Position numbers and translations under genes: made by a program | Assembly: GCF_000512585.2 (NCBI RefSeq) | Contig: NC_089243.1 | Span: forward strand, 1,922,001-1,986,000 | Length of the DNA stretch: 64,000 nt | Source of the DNA: Kwoniella bestiolae CBS 10118 | Lineage: Eukaryota; Basidiomycota; Tremellomycetes; Tremellales; Cryptococcaceae | Direction: 5' to 3' | The notes under the pieces: generated by a model | Databases searched by the model: none | What the model was told of the DNA's origin: nothing | The model's input: the letters and a program-made list of their open reading frames with translations, nothing else | Part shown: positions 21,711-34,155 of the stretch, piece by piece | How positions within the stretch are numbered: position 1 is the stretch's first letter | How the letters are laid out: the number at the start of each line of letters is the position of its first letter

Positions 21711-24700
21711 CTACCTGAACATAGCCTGGACTCTTCTCGTGATATCATCCGGAGATCCTCGTAGATCTATCATCAACAGATATCAGCACTGATCCTCCTT
21801 CTCCCCATCTTCCCAAGGTACATCCAGCAATACATATACACCACAATGGTCGAGCAAAACCAAGAGATCAACTCATAAACTCACACTTCTCAATCCCCTT
21901 CCCAGCACATCTCCCCCAAAACACCTCATACCCACCTCTAACGATATTCTCTACCTCCCTCGCAATCCTATCTCGCATATCTGGGTCCTGCCTATTTAAT
22001 GGATACTGCAACACTATCGACTCGATCTCAGATAACTTCTCGAAGAACTGCGTGGCTGATTCTTTCAGGTGGTGTCTTTCGCCCTGGGGGACGGGAACTC
22101 CGAATCGCGGGGTAGAGTGGGTGGTTGTTAGGAGGGTGACTAGGTTGTGGAATTCTGATAGGTATTGGCTATATCGTATCAGAAGATGTCAGTAACTTAT
22201 GGGCTCACTTGACTTCATGAAGATAGGTGTTTGAGTTGAGCAAGATGAAGTGGAAGACGTCACAACTTACCCCTTGGCATCCCTGAATGCCTTGTTCAGC
22301 ATATCCTCCGCTCCAGGTCCGATAATATCAGAATGGAATGACGACGTGGTATTTCTTATATGCGATACTATGTGAGCCACCCACGATCCATCAGCATCTC
22401 GAAGACAATTGATGGACCAACTGAGCAAACAGGTATCACTCACGATTGTTCAGTAAGAAAGCCTGGCCTATGGGTTTTCGCATAGCCCTTGATCTCGCAT
22501 CGAGGTGTATAAGGAGAGTACCAAGTACGTCGGCTAGAACGTTAAATGTCAGATCAGCATCGATATCCACTAATCACGTTCACGTAGATCTTGGTGCAGA
22601 TGCTGATGATAAGGCTCTCGTGCGATACAAATAACACAGTGACAGCCGAAGACAACCCACCAACAAACAAATTGACTGTCCCTCCCTCCTCACCCGCATT
22701 CCTAGCAGGCGACGGTGCGTCCTTCTGGCCCATCAACCAACTTCGTTCAGAGTGCGATTTGCCCAACAACCCTTCCACGGTCTTCTCAAATTCCGGTAAT
22801 TGCTCCAAGTAACTCAACGTCGAGTGGGTTATATCAGCTATACTCGATGTGAGCTGTCCGTCTATTTGGGTGGTCCGTATATCAACGAGTAGTTCGGGGA
22901 ATGATCGTAAGGACAAAGATCGAAGTGATGAGACAGGTTGGTTGAGGACTGTCAAGACTTCTTTCACCTCCATTGTAGAGAGGGGAGTTTGAGTCATATT
23001 GAGGCACTTTGTCAGGATACTTTCCCATGATGATTGGACGGATGTGAGGGAAGTGTATAGGTCCAGTGCGACGAATGTCTGTGAGGAGAGGGATTTCTTG
23101 ATGCTGTTTAGGGTTGGTTGGAGGGTTTTGAGCAGGACTTCGAGGGGTGTAGAGAGGATTTGAAGGAGGAGAGATGAGGGTGGGTGAGTGGGGAAGAGCG
23201 TGGTGATGAGAAGCGTTTCAGCCTGTGATAGAATGGTCATAACAAGAGTCAGATCAGCTTTTCGCATATCGGCGCATAGAATTAAGGATGAAAAGAGCAA
23301 TTGAGACCCACCTCAACTATACTCAGCAAACTCTCCCACAACCCTACCAACCCCCTTACCTTCTCTTTCCCCCTCCCATCAGCCCAAATCCCACCTCCAT
23401 CCGCCTCATCGACTTTACTTATCAACCCACTCAAACATCTGCAAATCCACTCGCCCCTCATCTCGGCGAACGTGCGAAGCGTTTGGTCCCATATCGGCTG
23501 AATGATCGATGATGTCTTTGGTGTGGTGCTGGAAGAGGGGTAGAGGGTGGATATGATTTTGTTGAGTAACGGATGGAGGGTGGACAGTGGTGGGAAGTAG
23601 TTTGGAGGAGTTGGTGGGCCTTTTGAAGGTGAATTAGCTCATCAGTATGATTTGATTATTTCGTTTGTCATACAGATTGCGATGGTTCTATTACTCTTCC
23701 AATCATAAGGAGAGAACCCGCCACTCACCACTACTCAACAGCGTCTCAGCATCAACAACCTTCCCCATGCCATCCCTCGAAATCTTGATAAACAGCTGTG
23801 TCATCCCCGAGAACCCAATTTCGACGAGGTTGCTCTAAACAGCAGAACAATCGTATCAGCCCCTTATCAGCCCACCTGTCCATTCAGACTAAGTATCTTT
23901 CTCGTGATGGCTCTCGAGACACCGCCGAGAGAAAGAAGAAGTAGGAAGCAAAGATTTGTGAAAGCGAAGAAATACCCACCAAATCCTTCACACCCGCCTC
24001 CCTCGCCCCTCCTCGTCCTTCCATAAGACCCTTCCACATCCTCTCCAAATCGAGTATCACCCCATCCAGCGCCGCGAAATACTCATTCAACGCCATTATA
24101 TCTGGACCCCGAGTGAGCAAGGCAGTCTCGTCGGCCGGAGAGGCAGTCGTAGATGGTGCAGCAGATTGGATAGGCGATAAGTTTGAAATACCGGGTTTAT
24201 CGGTAGTTCGTGCGTTAGATTTCAGGTTGGTTATTATTGGATTACCCAGGCTGTACCCTGTTATAGGCGATGAGGCGCTTATGGGTGATTTGGTGGAGGA
24301 AGATTGTATGGTAGCTGAGGTGGGGGTTACGATGTTGCTTGTTGTGATTGATGATGGGGAGGGGATGGGGATTGATCTGGCTGGTCTTGGTGGACCATTC
24401 GAGGGTGGTTTGGCAGGTGCGGAGTTGGGTGGGAGAGCGGGTTTGGAGGGTCCGCCATCGAGATGGAGGAGGATCGCTTCGATATCTAAAGTATTGCATG
24501 AGATGAATCAGCTTCGCTTAGACTATTGATGTGCACATATAACAGAGATCATGATCATGTGAAAGATGACAACGTTTGATCATCCTGATCGAGTATATGC
24601 GCTCTGGCTCTTCGCAACGTTGAACTCTCCTTTCGTCGCCATGCATGAGATAAGACCACACACTCACTGGCATCCTTCCTAGTCAAAGGCTGCAACCCCA

Positions 24701-24994
24701 ACGGAGCGATGGTCTTATCCAACCTCGATAATCGATTATCCAGCTGACCGAGGATATCTATCAGAGCAGCATATCATCAATATCCCCTCTCTTCGAGTCT
24801 TCACACCTGGAAATTCATAGGTAATATATGAGACAGAGGCACAAACACCCACTGGTCATTCGCTGGGAGAGTAGATTTGTTTTCAACAGATGTTGATCCT
24901 ACATTTACACATATCAACATCTAACATCGACTCCACAAGTCAACGAATGAGGACGATCACTCACGAGCAAAGCCAAATCAGCTTCTTCGTCCAT
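21711..24994 (-). CDS. EXO70: Exocyst complex subunit Exo70
   Basis: Peripheral exocyst subunit that binds phosphoinositides and Rho GTPases and tethers secretory vesicles at sites of growth. The ATG at 24994 gives MDEEADLALL, then after an intron DQHLLKTNLLSQRMT, the usual N-terminal coiled coil of Exo70. A Pro/Ser-rich linker follows (about residues 75-180). Then come DIMALNEYFAALDGVILDLE and the helical-rod domains, with LLIHLDARSRAMRKPIGQAF and LNNV corresponding to the conserved 'AIFLLNN' helix, and VPQGERHHLKESATQFFEKL. The C-terminus ends DITRRVQAMFR at TAG 21711-21713. About twelve short introns. Overall length and domain order fit the family. Confidence 0.85.
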
Positions 24995-25509
24995 GTTGAT
25001 ACTCCTTACGTCTTCACTTGCAGGTTTACAGGTAGTTAGAGTACAATGTACGCTTCGTTCATGCACAGAATAGTATCACAGAATACAAGTCATTATCGGT
25101 TGTTATGGTACTGTCCTCTCACTCGTTCACCCATTTCGTCATTGTTACCCGTATACTACGCGTATCGCAACACGGTGGAGGCAGGCTGATCAATTCAATC
25201 TTGTTGTCCTAGTCCTTTCCTTTGCACACATCGTATCTCATCCTTTAATCAATCAATCTATTGAGCATGAAACGCAGACCACAGAACTACGGATCCATAT
25301 AGCAAAAGAGCAGGAAGGGAAAAGGGTATAATGCATCTCTTCATAAATACTAAAATCAAAGAACACTCATTAAATCCTTAATTTAAATCACAGTCATATA
25401 GCATATAGTATCGTGAAAAGGAAAGATAGAAGCTCATCAGAACAGACAGACGCTACAGACACATACGAATTCATCAGCCCATTTGTCTATGGCAGAGGTA
25501 GTGCAACAC
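24995..25509. promoter_or_regulatory. EXO70 promoter and F-BAR gene 3' flank
   Basis: No gene seen. An ACGCGT hexamer occurs at 25158-25163, upstream of EXO70. A role is doubtful because EXO70 is not a typical MBF target. Confidence 0.35.
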
Positions 25510-28500
25510 TCACAAATTACTTGGGAAATCCGTTCGACCAGGTATCCTCCTCGCCTCGTCCAGGAGCTCACCAGACCACCATCCGTCCTCTGGTGTTGAA
25601 GTTACAGCGATGATATCGCCAGCTTGGAAGTCAAATTCTGCGGATGATAATGCAGAGTAGTCGTATAATGCTTTGACATCTAACATAATCACGAAAAATC
25701 AGTATTCATTTCACTTATCCACAATGGCCAAAAGGCCCTTCAGGCTATGGCCGTCATCATGCGATGAAAAGACATAACATATATAAAAAGTGAGCACTTA
25801 CAGAACAGAACTGGCAACCCGGTCGTACTCCACTGTCCAGTTGGCGCAGCATTGCTAGGCGGCTGGTTAGGCTGCGGACTAGGACTCTGGCCTGCTCTAC
25901 CTCCATACTGCTGCTGAGGTTGAGGCGATGGTCCTCTGTTGTATCCATACTGCTGTTGCTGTTGGGCAGGGGCGGGACTCGCCGATCTTGCATATTGGTT
26001 TTGGTTCTGGTTGGCAGGAGTCGACTGGTATCCCTGAGTGGGACCACCATATTGTTGTGGTTGGGATTGATATCCATTAGACATGGGGTACTGAGACTGT
26101 GGTGTAGGCGAGGGGTGTTGATTATACGCAGGTTGAGGTGGTTGCTGTTGTTGCTGTTGACCATACCCTTGTGCTTGTGCGGGATATTGCTGTTGTTGAG
26201 AGGGATAAGAACCATAAGCTGGTTGAGGTGGTTGTTGCTGCTGGCCATACCCTTGCTGAGGTGGTGCAGATCCGCCATACTGTTGGTTCTGCCCGTATCC
26301 TGACGTTGGTCTATTACCAGCAATAGGCGGTTGACCACCGGCAACAGGTGATTTCGGCGCACCATACATCGAACCTCTTTGGTCCTGACTAGGACCATTG
26401 TGTCCGACCTGTGAACCGCCATACTGCGATTGCTGTTGCTGCGGCCCACCGTACTGACTGGTTCGCTGACCAGGATAACTCGACATTTGCTGAGGTGGTG
26501 GACCCTGTTGTTGTTGTTGCTGTTCGAATTGTCTTCTGTAAGCTTCAGCCATGGTATCTTGAGCCACGCCGCCTTTAGCGTCCAAGCTAATTCCCAAGTT
26601 CTGGGGACCGAGCGATCCCTGAGACATCATTGGACTGGGAGAAGGAGATCTGAAAGTGGGTGGCTGGGGACTTGGACTTCTTCCACCGCCTGCACCGATC
26701 CCTGCGAAGGCTTCTCTACCTGGTGAGACAGGTGGTGCTTGGTGCTGTTGCTGTTCGACGAAGGATCCTGCTCGTGAGTGTGAAGAAATCACTGAACCTG
26801 CTCTAGATCTAGATCGTTCTTGTCTTTCTCCGGGGAACGCTTGATGATATTGAGACAAAACTTCATCGGCGATATGTGTGGCGGGCTGTGTAGGAGGCTG
26901 CATCATTGCCGGTGATGGCGCTCTAGGTGCGACAGATGGGGAAGAAGGTCGAGAGGTCGGATGGGCGCCAACGATGTCATCAGCATAGTTTGAATAGTTG
27001 ACAGACTGTCTCTTGGATTCAGGACCTCTAGATGACTGTTGACGGAACTCTTCCATCGATTTAGCCAATGCCGCTGCAGTATGACCAGGTTGAGGTGGCG
27101 AGAGGGTCATGTCAACCGAGCCACGAGACTGGTTAGGAGGCATATGCTGTTGATACGACATCCTATTAGGAGCAGGTGAAGTGGGCGACTTGATAGCATG
27201 ACCATATTGGCTCCCTCTTGTTGATCCGGAAGCAGAAACGACTGATTCTGGTCGACGATGAGAGGTGTTTCTTCTGACACTACCTGGAGGCGGCGGTTCC
27301 CTTCGCAGATCGGCAAGAGCTTTAGCCATGGGGTCTTCTTCGCTGTTGACATTACGAGGTGCAGGACTGCGATTGCTCTGTCTAGATGGTATTCGCGGTT
27401 CAGGCATAGTCATAGCTGGAGGCGTGGGTGGTGGAGGCATGGACGAGAATTTGGATGTCTCTTCTTGAGGTGGTGGCGACGTAGCACTAGCGAGACCAGG
27501 AAGAGCGATTCCGCCGAAGGGCGTCTTCTTCTGGGCTTCAGGAGCAGGCGTAGAGCGAGGAGATGAAGGTGGTTCGTCATTGAGCGTGGTACGTTGCAGG
27601 TTATCCGAAATGCCATTAAGGGATTTGTCGTGGTGACCATTAGCCTGAGGGATTTCCGGTTCTGGCTCTTGCTGTTGTTCAAGCTCAGGTTCAGGTTGGA
27701 CAGGGGCTTGCTGCGAGGCCACCGAAGGGGGCATAGGTGGTCGAGCAGATATGCGCTGGAAGTGGGAGACGTGGAATGTAGGTTGAGTGGGGTAAGATTC
27801 GCCGGCGTTATAGTTGATGAACCGAGGTGGGTCTATGAGGTAGTCAGCGAGGTGATGGAGGTGTGTCGGTGAGACAACTTACCAGGTATCATATCGCCTG
27901 TACCCCATCCTTTGACAAAGTTGAGCATGTCGTTCTCAGGTTCGAATTGTTCGAGCTTTTCTCGGATCCTCTCGCAGGACTGGGAGGTTGATATATGAGC
28001 TCGAGAATAAATAAGAAACGAAATGAGCTTACACTATCATCCTCTACACAGACCTGGGAAACGGCGTTGGCGTATACCCAGACTAGATCTTTCGTTAAAG
28101 CCAACCTGTCTTCCTCGACATCTTGGACGTGCTAGAAAATAAGAAGATGATCATCAGGTCAGCTTAGCAAGATTGATGATTACGCCTGAGGTACAAGTTT
28201 AAAGGTGCACCTACATCGCAAAAGCTCTTCCATTCATTCTCCCATCTTGCCTGGGTCTGTTCCAATACTCTGACGAACTGTCTGAAGTCCTGCTCATTCG
28301 CGCCGATTGTTTGTCTTACTCGGTCTAATTTCGTATGTAGCTTTTCAAGTTCTTTGCCTTGAGTAAGGGATGATTGAGCGGTGTATGAGTTAAGCTTGAG
28401 GCAATCTTGCTCGTATCTTTCGCGGGCCTAGTTCAGTGCGAAGAGAACGGTCAGCTTTCAGTCTATCGTGTCTTCCCGAGACGTAAACCAAAAGACAATT

Positions 28501-29402
28501 CTCAACGAGATAGGAACGGAACCGGTAGGGCGTACGAGAACAGAAGGAAGGCTCTGCAAAACAGCGGTCTTCACGTGACATAGGCAAGCCCGTCTGGATG
28601 AGCTAAACTCACCTTCTGCACATGCTGTTCCTGCAATCCCTTATTCTTATGAGCCTTCTCAATACTAGCCTGTAAACCCTTCTTCAGATTGCTCAATCTC
28701 GCCGATAACTCCATAGTGGGCTGCTCGACTGTCTGTCTGATCTCGTTTCCCAAAGATGCATGGTAGGCACCTTGGGAGGCGGTTTCGTTGAGCAGATGCT
28801 GGAGTGAATCGGATAGATCACCTATCTCGTCTTTGCCTAGAGCGTATTTCGATAGTTTGTGTAGTCGTTTGGCGTAGTCTTCTTCGATGGATGCTCTGCG
28901 ATGGGAGATGGTGTCAGCGGTATGTCGTATGAAGTATAGTGTTTGGAGTGTGTATTTGGAAGATGCAAAGTGAATAAAAAGGGAGGGGTTATGTTGTATG
29001 ATATAGGTTATATGATATATCAACACGATATACCATATACAGTATATTGATATGTTCCCCCATCCCACCCCTAGCTACCGATAAGTTTTGTCCCCCATCC
29101 CACCCCAGTCTGCCAGACAGTAGTCAAGGGTGATCCCACCCCAGTCTGCAAACAGAAAAAACCCACCTCTCCTTCCAAAACCCTTTCAACTCATCCACCG
29201 TCCTCCCCGCCCCTCTCAATCTAGCCATAACCACCTCATACCCTCTATCCCCCTGTCCCCAAAAACTATTACAATAATCCAATTTTGGATCATTTAATTC
29301 CTCTTCTCCATTAATATTCGTAGCATTTGATCCATGATATAATCTAGATAGGGATGTGGTAGATTGTGATCGTTTTGGCTCGGGTGGTTGAACCGTTGAC
29401 AT
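25510..29402 (-). CDS. F-BAR and SH3 protein of the Cdc15/Hof1/Imp2 type
   Basis: Members bend membrane and scaffold the cytokinetic ring. The ATG at 29402 opens MSTVQPPEPKRSQ. The F-BAR domain starts near residue 40 (YCNSFWGQGDRGYEVVMARL) and continues ASIEEDYAKRLHKLSKYALG, the FCH signature. Helical segments follow to about residue 320. A long disordered linker (about residues 350-970) begins Pro/Ser-rich and becomes extremely Gln/Gly/Tyr/Pro-rich (repeated QQQ, QYGG, GYGQ). The last exon encodes an SH3 domain (VKALYDYSALSSAEFDFQAG, then EDGWWSGEL, then FPSNL) ending at TGA 25510-25512. The first intron is long (about 260 bases) and repetitive. A single C-terminal SH3 favours Cdc15/Hof1/Imp2 over Bzz1 (two SH3 domains) or Rgd1 (RhoGAP). 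Confidence 0.85.
29050..29150. repeat. Short C-rich direct repeats in the first intron of the F-BAR gene
   Basis: The unit CCCCCATCCCACCCC occurs twice (about 29055 and 29091), and ATCCCACCCCAGTCTGC occurs twice (about 29096 and 29131). An AT-rich partly palindromic stretch (about 28990-29050) lies beside them. Confidence 0.75.
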
Positions 29403-30000
29403 TGCTGGGTTTCGTTATCTCTTGGTTGTATCGCTTGGCTTGGTCCTCGTTATACTTTCTTCCTTGTTGTACGTGTGATTCGTATAAAGTAGGATGAGAT
29501 TAAGTCACTCTTGTCGTTATGGTCGTGTTCGGTGAGGAGATGGATGGCGATGATGATGTATGGTGGCAATGAAAGATGAGGTATGTATGATGAAGTGATG
29601 AAGTGATGTTTGTTTGATTTTATCTTTCAAAGTGACGCAGTGACGCGCTAATCCTCGTTACTACTCATGTGCACAGCCCATAACATCAAGGATGTGATCT
29701 TTATATGTGTCACCAATTTAGCAAACCCCGTTTTCGCGCTTCCGACGGATTAGCGAGTCGAATACTTCGGCTGTTTCGGATTGAGATTCAATTAATGTTG
29801 ATGAGATTTCGATAAGATATGTTGGGGATCAAAGTGATGTTGACGAGGTAGCCAATCTTGATCACGTACATCTCATATAGTCTCATAGTCTAGTAGCCTC
29901 CTCCCCTTCCTCCCCCTCTCTGGTCATCGCCTACCTAATCGATTGTCCCTCCTCCACCTCTTTCCCCTCTCGCCAAATCCCAATCGGGCTCGGTACAATC
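29403..30000. promoter_or_regulatory. Divergent promoter F-BAR gene / BIOD-BIOA
   Basis: A 598-base region without a gene. It contains two TGACGC motifs close together near 29632-29648, the second reading TGACGCGC, a partial MCB core. Confidence 0.4.
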
Positions 30001-33000
30001 ATGCCCCTCCTCTTCCCCAATTTCCGGATCCACCAAGTATTCGGAGGTGAGCTGCCCCTTCCACGCAGCGAGTGCCAAAAGCTAACATGGTCCATCCATA
30101 GCCAACACAGACGTAGGTAAAACACTACTCACCACAGCATTGGTACGAGCAACAGCATCGAAATACGCTACCTCGCTCAAAGGAAAGGAGAAAAGCGTAT
30201 TTTACTTGAAACCTGTATCTACCGGACCAGATGAGGAATCAGACGTCAGGTGAGCTGTCCATTTCTCTCCTAACGCTCCATCGCGCAGGAGAGGTTCTAG
30301 CTTATGTACTTTGCTTGTAGCTATGTACAGAGACATACTCAACCTTACGCTCATTTGATCGATACCCATAATTTGTACCAGTATAGAGAACCTATGTCTC
30401 CTCATTTGGCTGCTAAGCTTGCACCAGATCTGGTGGGTATCACCACATTGCTTCTGTCGCTTGGAGATCTGCTGATACAGTATTCTGCGCACAGCCATTC
30501 CCTAAAACCAATGATGAGCTAGTCCGAGGTATCGAAAACTACGCTACAAAATGTGTGAAGCAGCTAAATGGCAGACAGGGCGCAATGTTTGTAGAAACAG
30601 CAGGAGGTGAGCTAGCTTATTTTCGTATCTTTCAAGAAGGTTAAAAGCTTATCACATTTTGGTGTTCAGGTGTCCACTCCCCAGCCTTGCATCCTCCACA
30701 TACTCAATCCACCTTCCTTCGTTCCCTCCGCTTACCCTCTATCCTCATTGCCTCTCCTCACTTGGGGGGCATATCGACCACCCTCTCATCATACGAATCA
30801 CTCATTATGCGGGGATACTCGATATCAGCCGTACTATGTCTATACGATTCATACTATCGAAACGACGATTTCCTAGAAGGATATTTCCGGGATAGGGGAA
30901 TAGGTTATTGGACTGTCAAACCTCCTCCGCAGAAGTATGGGACCGTAGAGGAAGATGCCGTGAGACTGGCGAAATGGTACGATGAGGTTGAGCAGCTAGG
31001 CACACAACAGGAAGGAGGTGGTGTGAGAGAAGTTTCAGATTGGCTGGATACCCAGCATACCGATCGGATAAAGGAGTTGGATAGTATGCCTGGGAGAACG
31101 TTGAAGAGCGTTTGGTGGCCTTTTACTCAACATGGCTTGGTGGGTCTTTGTTTCAATTTCTATTACAATCACGTCGAGGCGTAGCTTATCATCTGACTCA
31201 CAGATCAACAAGAAAGAGGACGTCATGGTGGTTGATTCTGCTTTTGGGGATAACTTCGATTCATACTATACCAAATCTGCACCCACTACCAAATCCGAAT
31301 CCCAGCCCATACCGAAGGAGGAAGGTAGTTTGCTGAACTCGTACTTCGATGGGTCGGCCAGTTGGTTCACGTATGTTCCTCAATCCTTCTATCCTCTGTT
31401 CTTAAATGTCAAGCTGACATTGTGTGTCGGTGCACTAGCCAATCTCACGGCCACGCCAACGAGGAATTGAGCATCGCAGCTGCAACAGCCGCTGGACGAT
31501 ACGGCCACGTCCTGTTCCCCTCAGGAACTCACGAACCAGCACTGAAACTCGCCGAAAAGCTCAAAGCAACCGTAGGGAAGGGATGGGCCGAGAGAGTGTT
31601 CTACTCGGATAATGGAAGTACTGGTATTGAGGTCGCTTTGAAGATGGCGCTTAGAGCTGCTGGAAGGAGGTATGGGTATGATGGTGAGATGGGGGGTGAT
31701 TATGGGGTGATTGGGTTGAGAGGAGGATATCATGGTGATACTGTGAGCTGGGTTGCAGCTCAATCGGGTCTGAGAACAGTATACAGCTGACGCAACATGT
31801 TTAGATTGGCAGTATGGATGCGTCCGAAGCGTCAACATATAACAAAGCTGTTGACTGGTGAGTTACAGTGTGCATTCAATAAGTTCTGTTGTTAACCCGA
31901 AAGTCAGGTACAAAGGCCGTGGTCACTGGTTCTCACCGCCCATGGTCCAATACGTCGAAGGACGACCAACGGTGCTTACGACCGGACCAGACGAATGGGC
32001 CCCATTACCAGAAACAATATCAGACGGGAAATCAACAAACGACGGCTGGTCTCTGGGTTTCTCAGACGTTCAATCCATTTACTCGGTAGAATCCCGACTG
32101 AACACTCCACTTGCAGACTACTACCGATCGCATATTCGAGCGAACTTAGAAAAAGCCGTAAAAGAGGGAAAGAAATTCGGTGCATTAATCATGGAGCCTA
32201 CCTGCCTCGGAGCGGGGGGTATGATCTTTGTTGATCCGTTGTTCCAGACTTGTTTGGTGGAGGTGGTCAGAGCAAGTTCGGATCTGTTCGGTGGGAAGTC
32301 GTGGAAGGGGAAGAAGTATAAAGAGGATTTACAAGAGGTCAGAGGAGGTTGGAGGGAGAAGAGGAAGTGGAGGGGTGTGCCTGTAATCTACGATGAGGGT
32401 GGGTCTTTCTCCTTTCCTCCATCCATACATTATCTTCGGGTAGACCAATTGTGGCGTCTCCTTGATCGTACGCAGCTAATTTTACCTGGGATATATAGTC
32501 TTCTCAGGCCTGCACCGCTTCGGCTACCTCTCCGCGTCCTCTATCCTTCGCGAAACCCCCGATATATCAGTCTACGCGAAGATCCTCACTGGCGGCTTGT
32601 TGCCCCTCTCAGCGACCCTAGCAAGCACATCAATATTCAATACCTTCCTATCCGACCGGAAAGTCGATGCGCTCCTCCACGGTCACTCGTACACCGCAAA
32701 TCCCATTGGATGTTCCGTCGCTCTCAAGGCTATTGAGATTCTCGAGAGGCAGAATTGGGAGGTTGAGAAGAACATGTGGGGGGTGGAGCTGGACGATGAG
32801 TCGAAGAGATGGAGTTTCTGGAATGAAGGTTTTATTTCTTCTTTGAGTGGGAGGGAGGGGGTGAAGGGAGTTATGGCTATGGGGACTGTTTTGGCTGTTG
32901 AGCTGGAAGCTGGAGAGGGGGGTGAGTTCGGATTCGCTTAATTGGATGGCTATGGCTCGAACACAATCAATCCTGCTTACCCCGCTTTGCTACGATCATG

Positions 33001-33230
33001 CTGATTTTTTTCTTTTTCATCGACTAGGCTACTCGTCACATGTCGCATTGGATTTCCTAACCACCCTTAGACAACGAATCATCTCCTCCCCCGACGGTCG
33101 ATTCGCTCCTTTCCAAATTCACTCGAGACCCCTTGGGAACGTCGTGTATATCATGACTAGCAGTTTCACGAAGCCCGAGGTGGTGAGGGCTATGGAGAAG
33201 ACCATTTTGGAAGAAGTGGGGAGGATATAG
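30001..33230 (+). CDS. bioDA: Bifunctional dethiobiotin synthetase / DAPA aminotransferase (BIOD-BIOA fusion)
   Basis: Catalyses two successive steps of biotin synthesis: PLP-dependent amination of KAPA to DAPA using S-adenosylmethionine, and ATP-dependent ring closure to dethiobiotin. The N-terminal BioD part begins MPLLFPNFRIHQVFGANTDV followed by GKT (P-loop). Later it shows AMFVETAGGVHSPALH, the BioD substrate loop. The BioA part starts near SVWWPFTQHGL, then SHGHANEELSIAAATAAGRY, then EVALKMALRAAGRR. The PLP lysine is in YAKILTGGLLPLS (codon 32579-32581), and HGHSYTANPIGC follows. It ends EEVGRI at TAG 33228-33230. The fusion order matches the known fungal and plant BIO3-BIO1 proteins. 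About nine introns. No bioF or bioB gene is adjacent. Confidence 0.93.
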
Positions 33231-33675
33231 CACATGGTGTGAGAAGCACGGGGGGACGGGAAGATGGATCTTCTAGGGTCATGTGGATGGGAGGAATCAG
33301 AGGTGAAACAAGGACGAGATGAAGTTTTTGGTAGGGGTCATGGTGAGATGACGCGATATGATCATGAGGATCCGTAAGAGGAGAAGAAAGATCGCATGAG
33401 CCAGCAGGAGGTAAAATTTATGATACGGATACTATACATAGATCTGTACATTAGCTTGCTATTGCATATATGAATAATAATGGTTCGTTCCTCAATTCCG
33501 AAAAGCATCCATGACTCAATAGTACGGCTGTACATTCAGGCATGCGCACGGATCGACCTTTACCAGTACACACACTACCGCCTTGTTCATGCAAAAACCT
33601 ACTCGTATACAACTCAGTGTATGGACCTGTCAGCCATCTGTTTATATTGTTTTACACATCAGGGTAAATGTACAA
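33231..33675. other. 3' flank of BIOD-BIOA and upstream flank of tRNA-Asp
   Basis: About 445 bases with no gene detected. A 176-codon open frame that starts here and crosses the tRNA was rejected. Confidence 0.45.
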
Positions 33676-33761
33676 TCTCTGTTCGTATAACGGCTAGTAT
33701 GGCCGCTTGTCACTGTCTAACAGTTTCGCGGCAGATCAGAGTTCGATTCTCTGACAGAGAG
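33676..33761 (+). tRNA. tRNA-Asp (GTC), with intron
   Basis: The acceptor arm TCTCTGT pairs with ACAGAGA and the discriminator is G. A box B-like GTTCGATTC lies in the T arm. The anticodon stem is GCCGC/GCGGC around loop TTGTCAC with GTC as anticodon, interrupted by a 14-base intron after position 37. A T5 run at 33766-33770 is the Pol III terminator. It faces a near-identical copy on the other strand. Confidence 0.92.
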
Positions 33762-34070
33762 TTTCTTTTTGCGGTTTCTCTGTTCCATGCAATTCCAGCG
33801 AAACTCAAGCATGCTTCCAGCGTTGTTTTGGTCCAAACCAAATCGATGGAAGGATTTTTGGAAGTGGATAGGCGAAAGTGGCTCTGTTGTAAGTCCCAAA
33901 GGAAGGGGTATTCACCCCAAAGGACCCTTCCGCATAACGCGCCAAATGGAGTGGTATCGTCATTTTTGGTCGTAAAACCTGGTATTTCGAGTTTTCTCGC
34001 TTTCTTTTAGAGCTGGATGCGTGATTGAGCGATGGGTGATCATATGGCATTGGGGAGACGCAAAAAGAAG
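33762..34070. other. Spacer between the two facing tRNA-Asp genes
   Basis: About 310 bases with no credible gene. Short oligo-T and oligo-A runs at its two edges serve as the terminators. Confidence 0.5.
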
Positions 34071-34155
34071 CTCTCTGTCAGAGAATCGAACTCTGATCTG
34101 CCGCGAAACTGTTACCAGTGACAAGCGGCCATACTAGCCGTTATACGAACAGAGA
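34071..34155 (-). tRNA. tRNA-Asp (GTC), second copy, inverted
   Basis: Matches the copy at 33676 in all mature positions I compared; the intron differs (13 bases here against 14). The acceptor stem, anticodon GTC and T arm are intact. The terminator is the AAAAA run at 34062-34066 read on the minus strand. Confidence 0.92.

Noticed and set aside
25920..26303. Leu/Arg-rich frame of 127 codons on the + strand
   Set aside because: It is the antisense of the Gln-rich linker of the F-BAR gene (CAG/CAA read as CTG/TTG); no independent support.
33480..34010. Open frame of 176 codons on the + strand
   Set aside because: It runs straight through the tRNA-Asp gene and its terminator, has no splice or domain support and odd composition.
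33676..34155. Inverted repeats as ends of a transposable element
   Set aside because: Each arm folds as a complete tRNA-Asp with its own terminator; no target-site duplication or transposase was seen.
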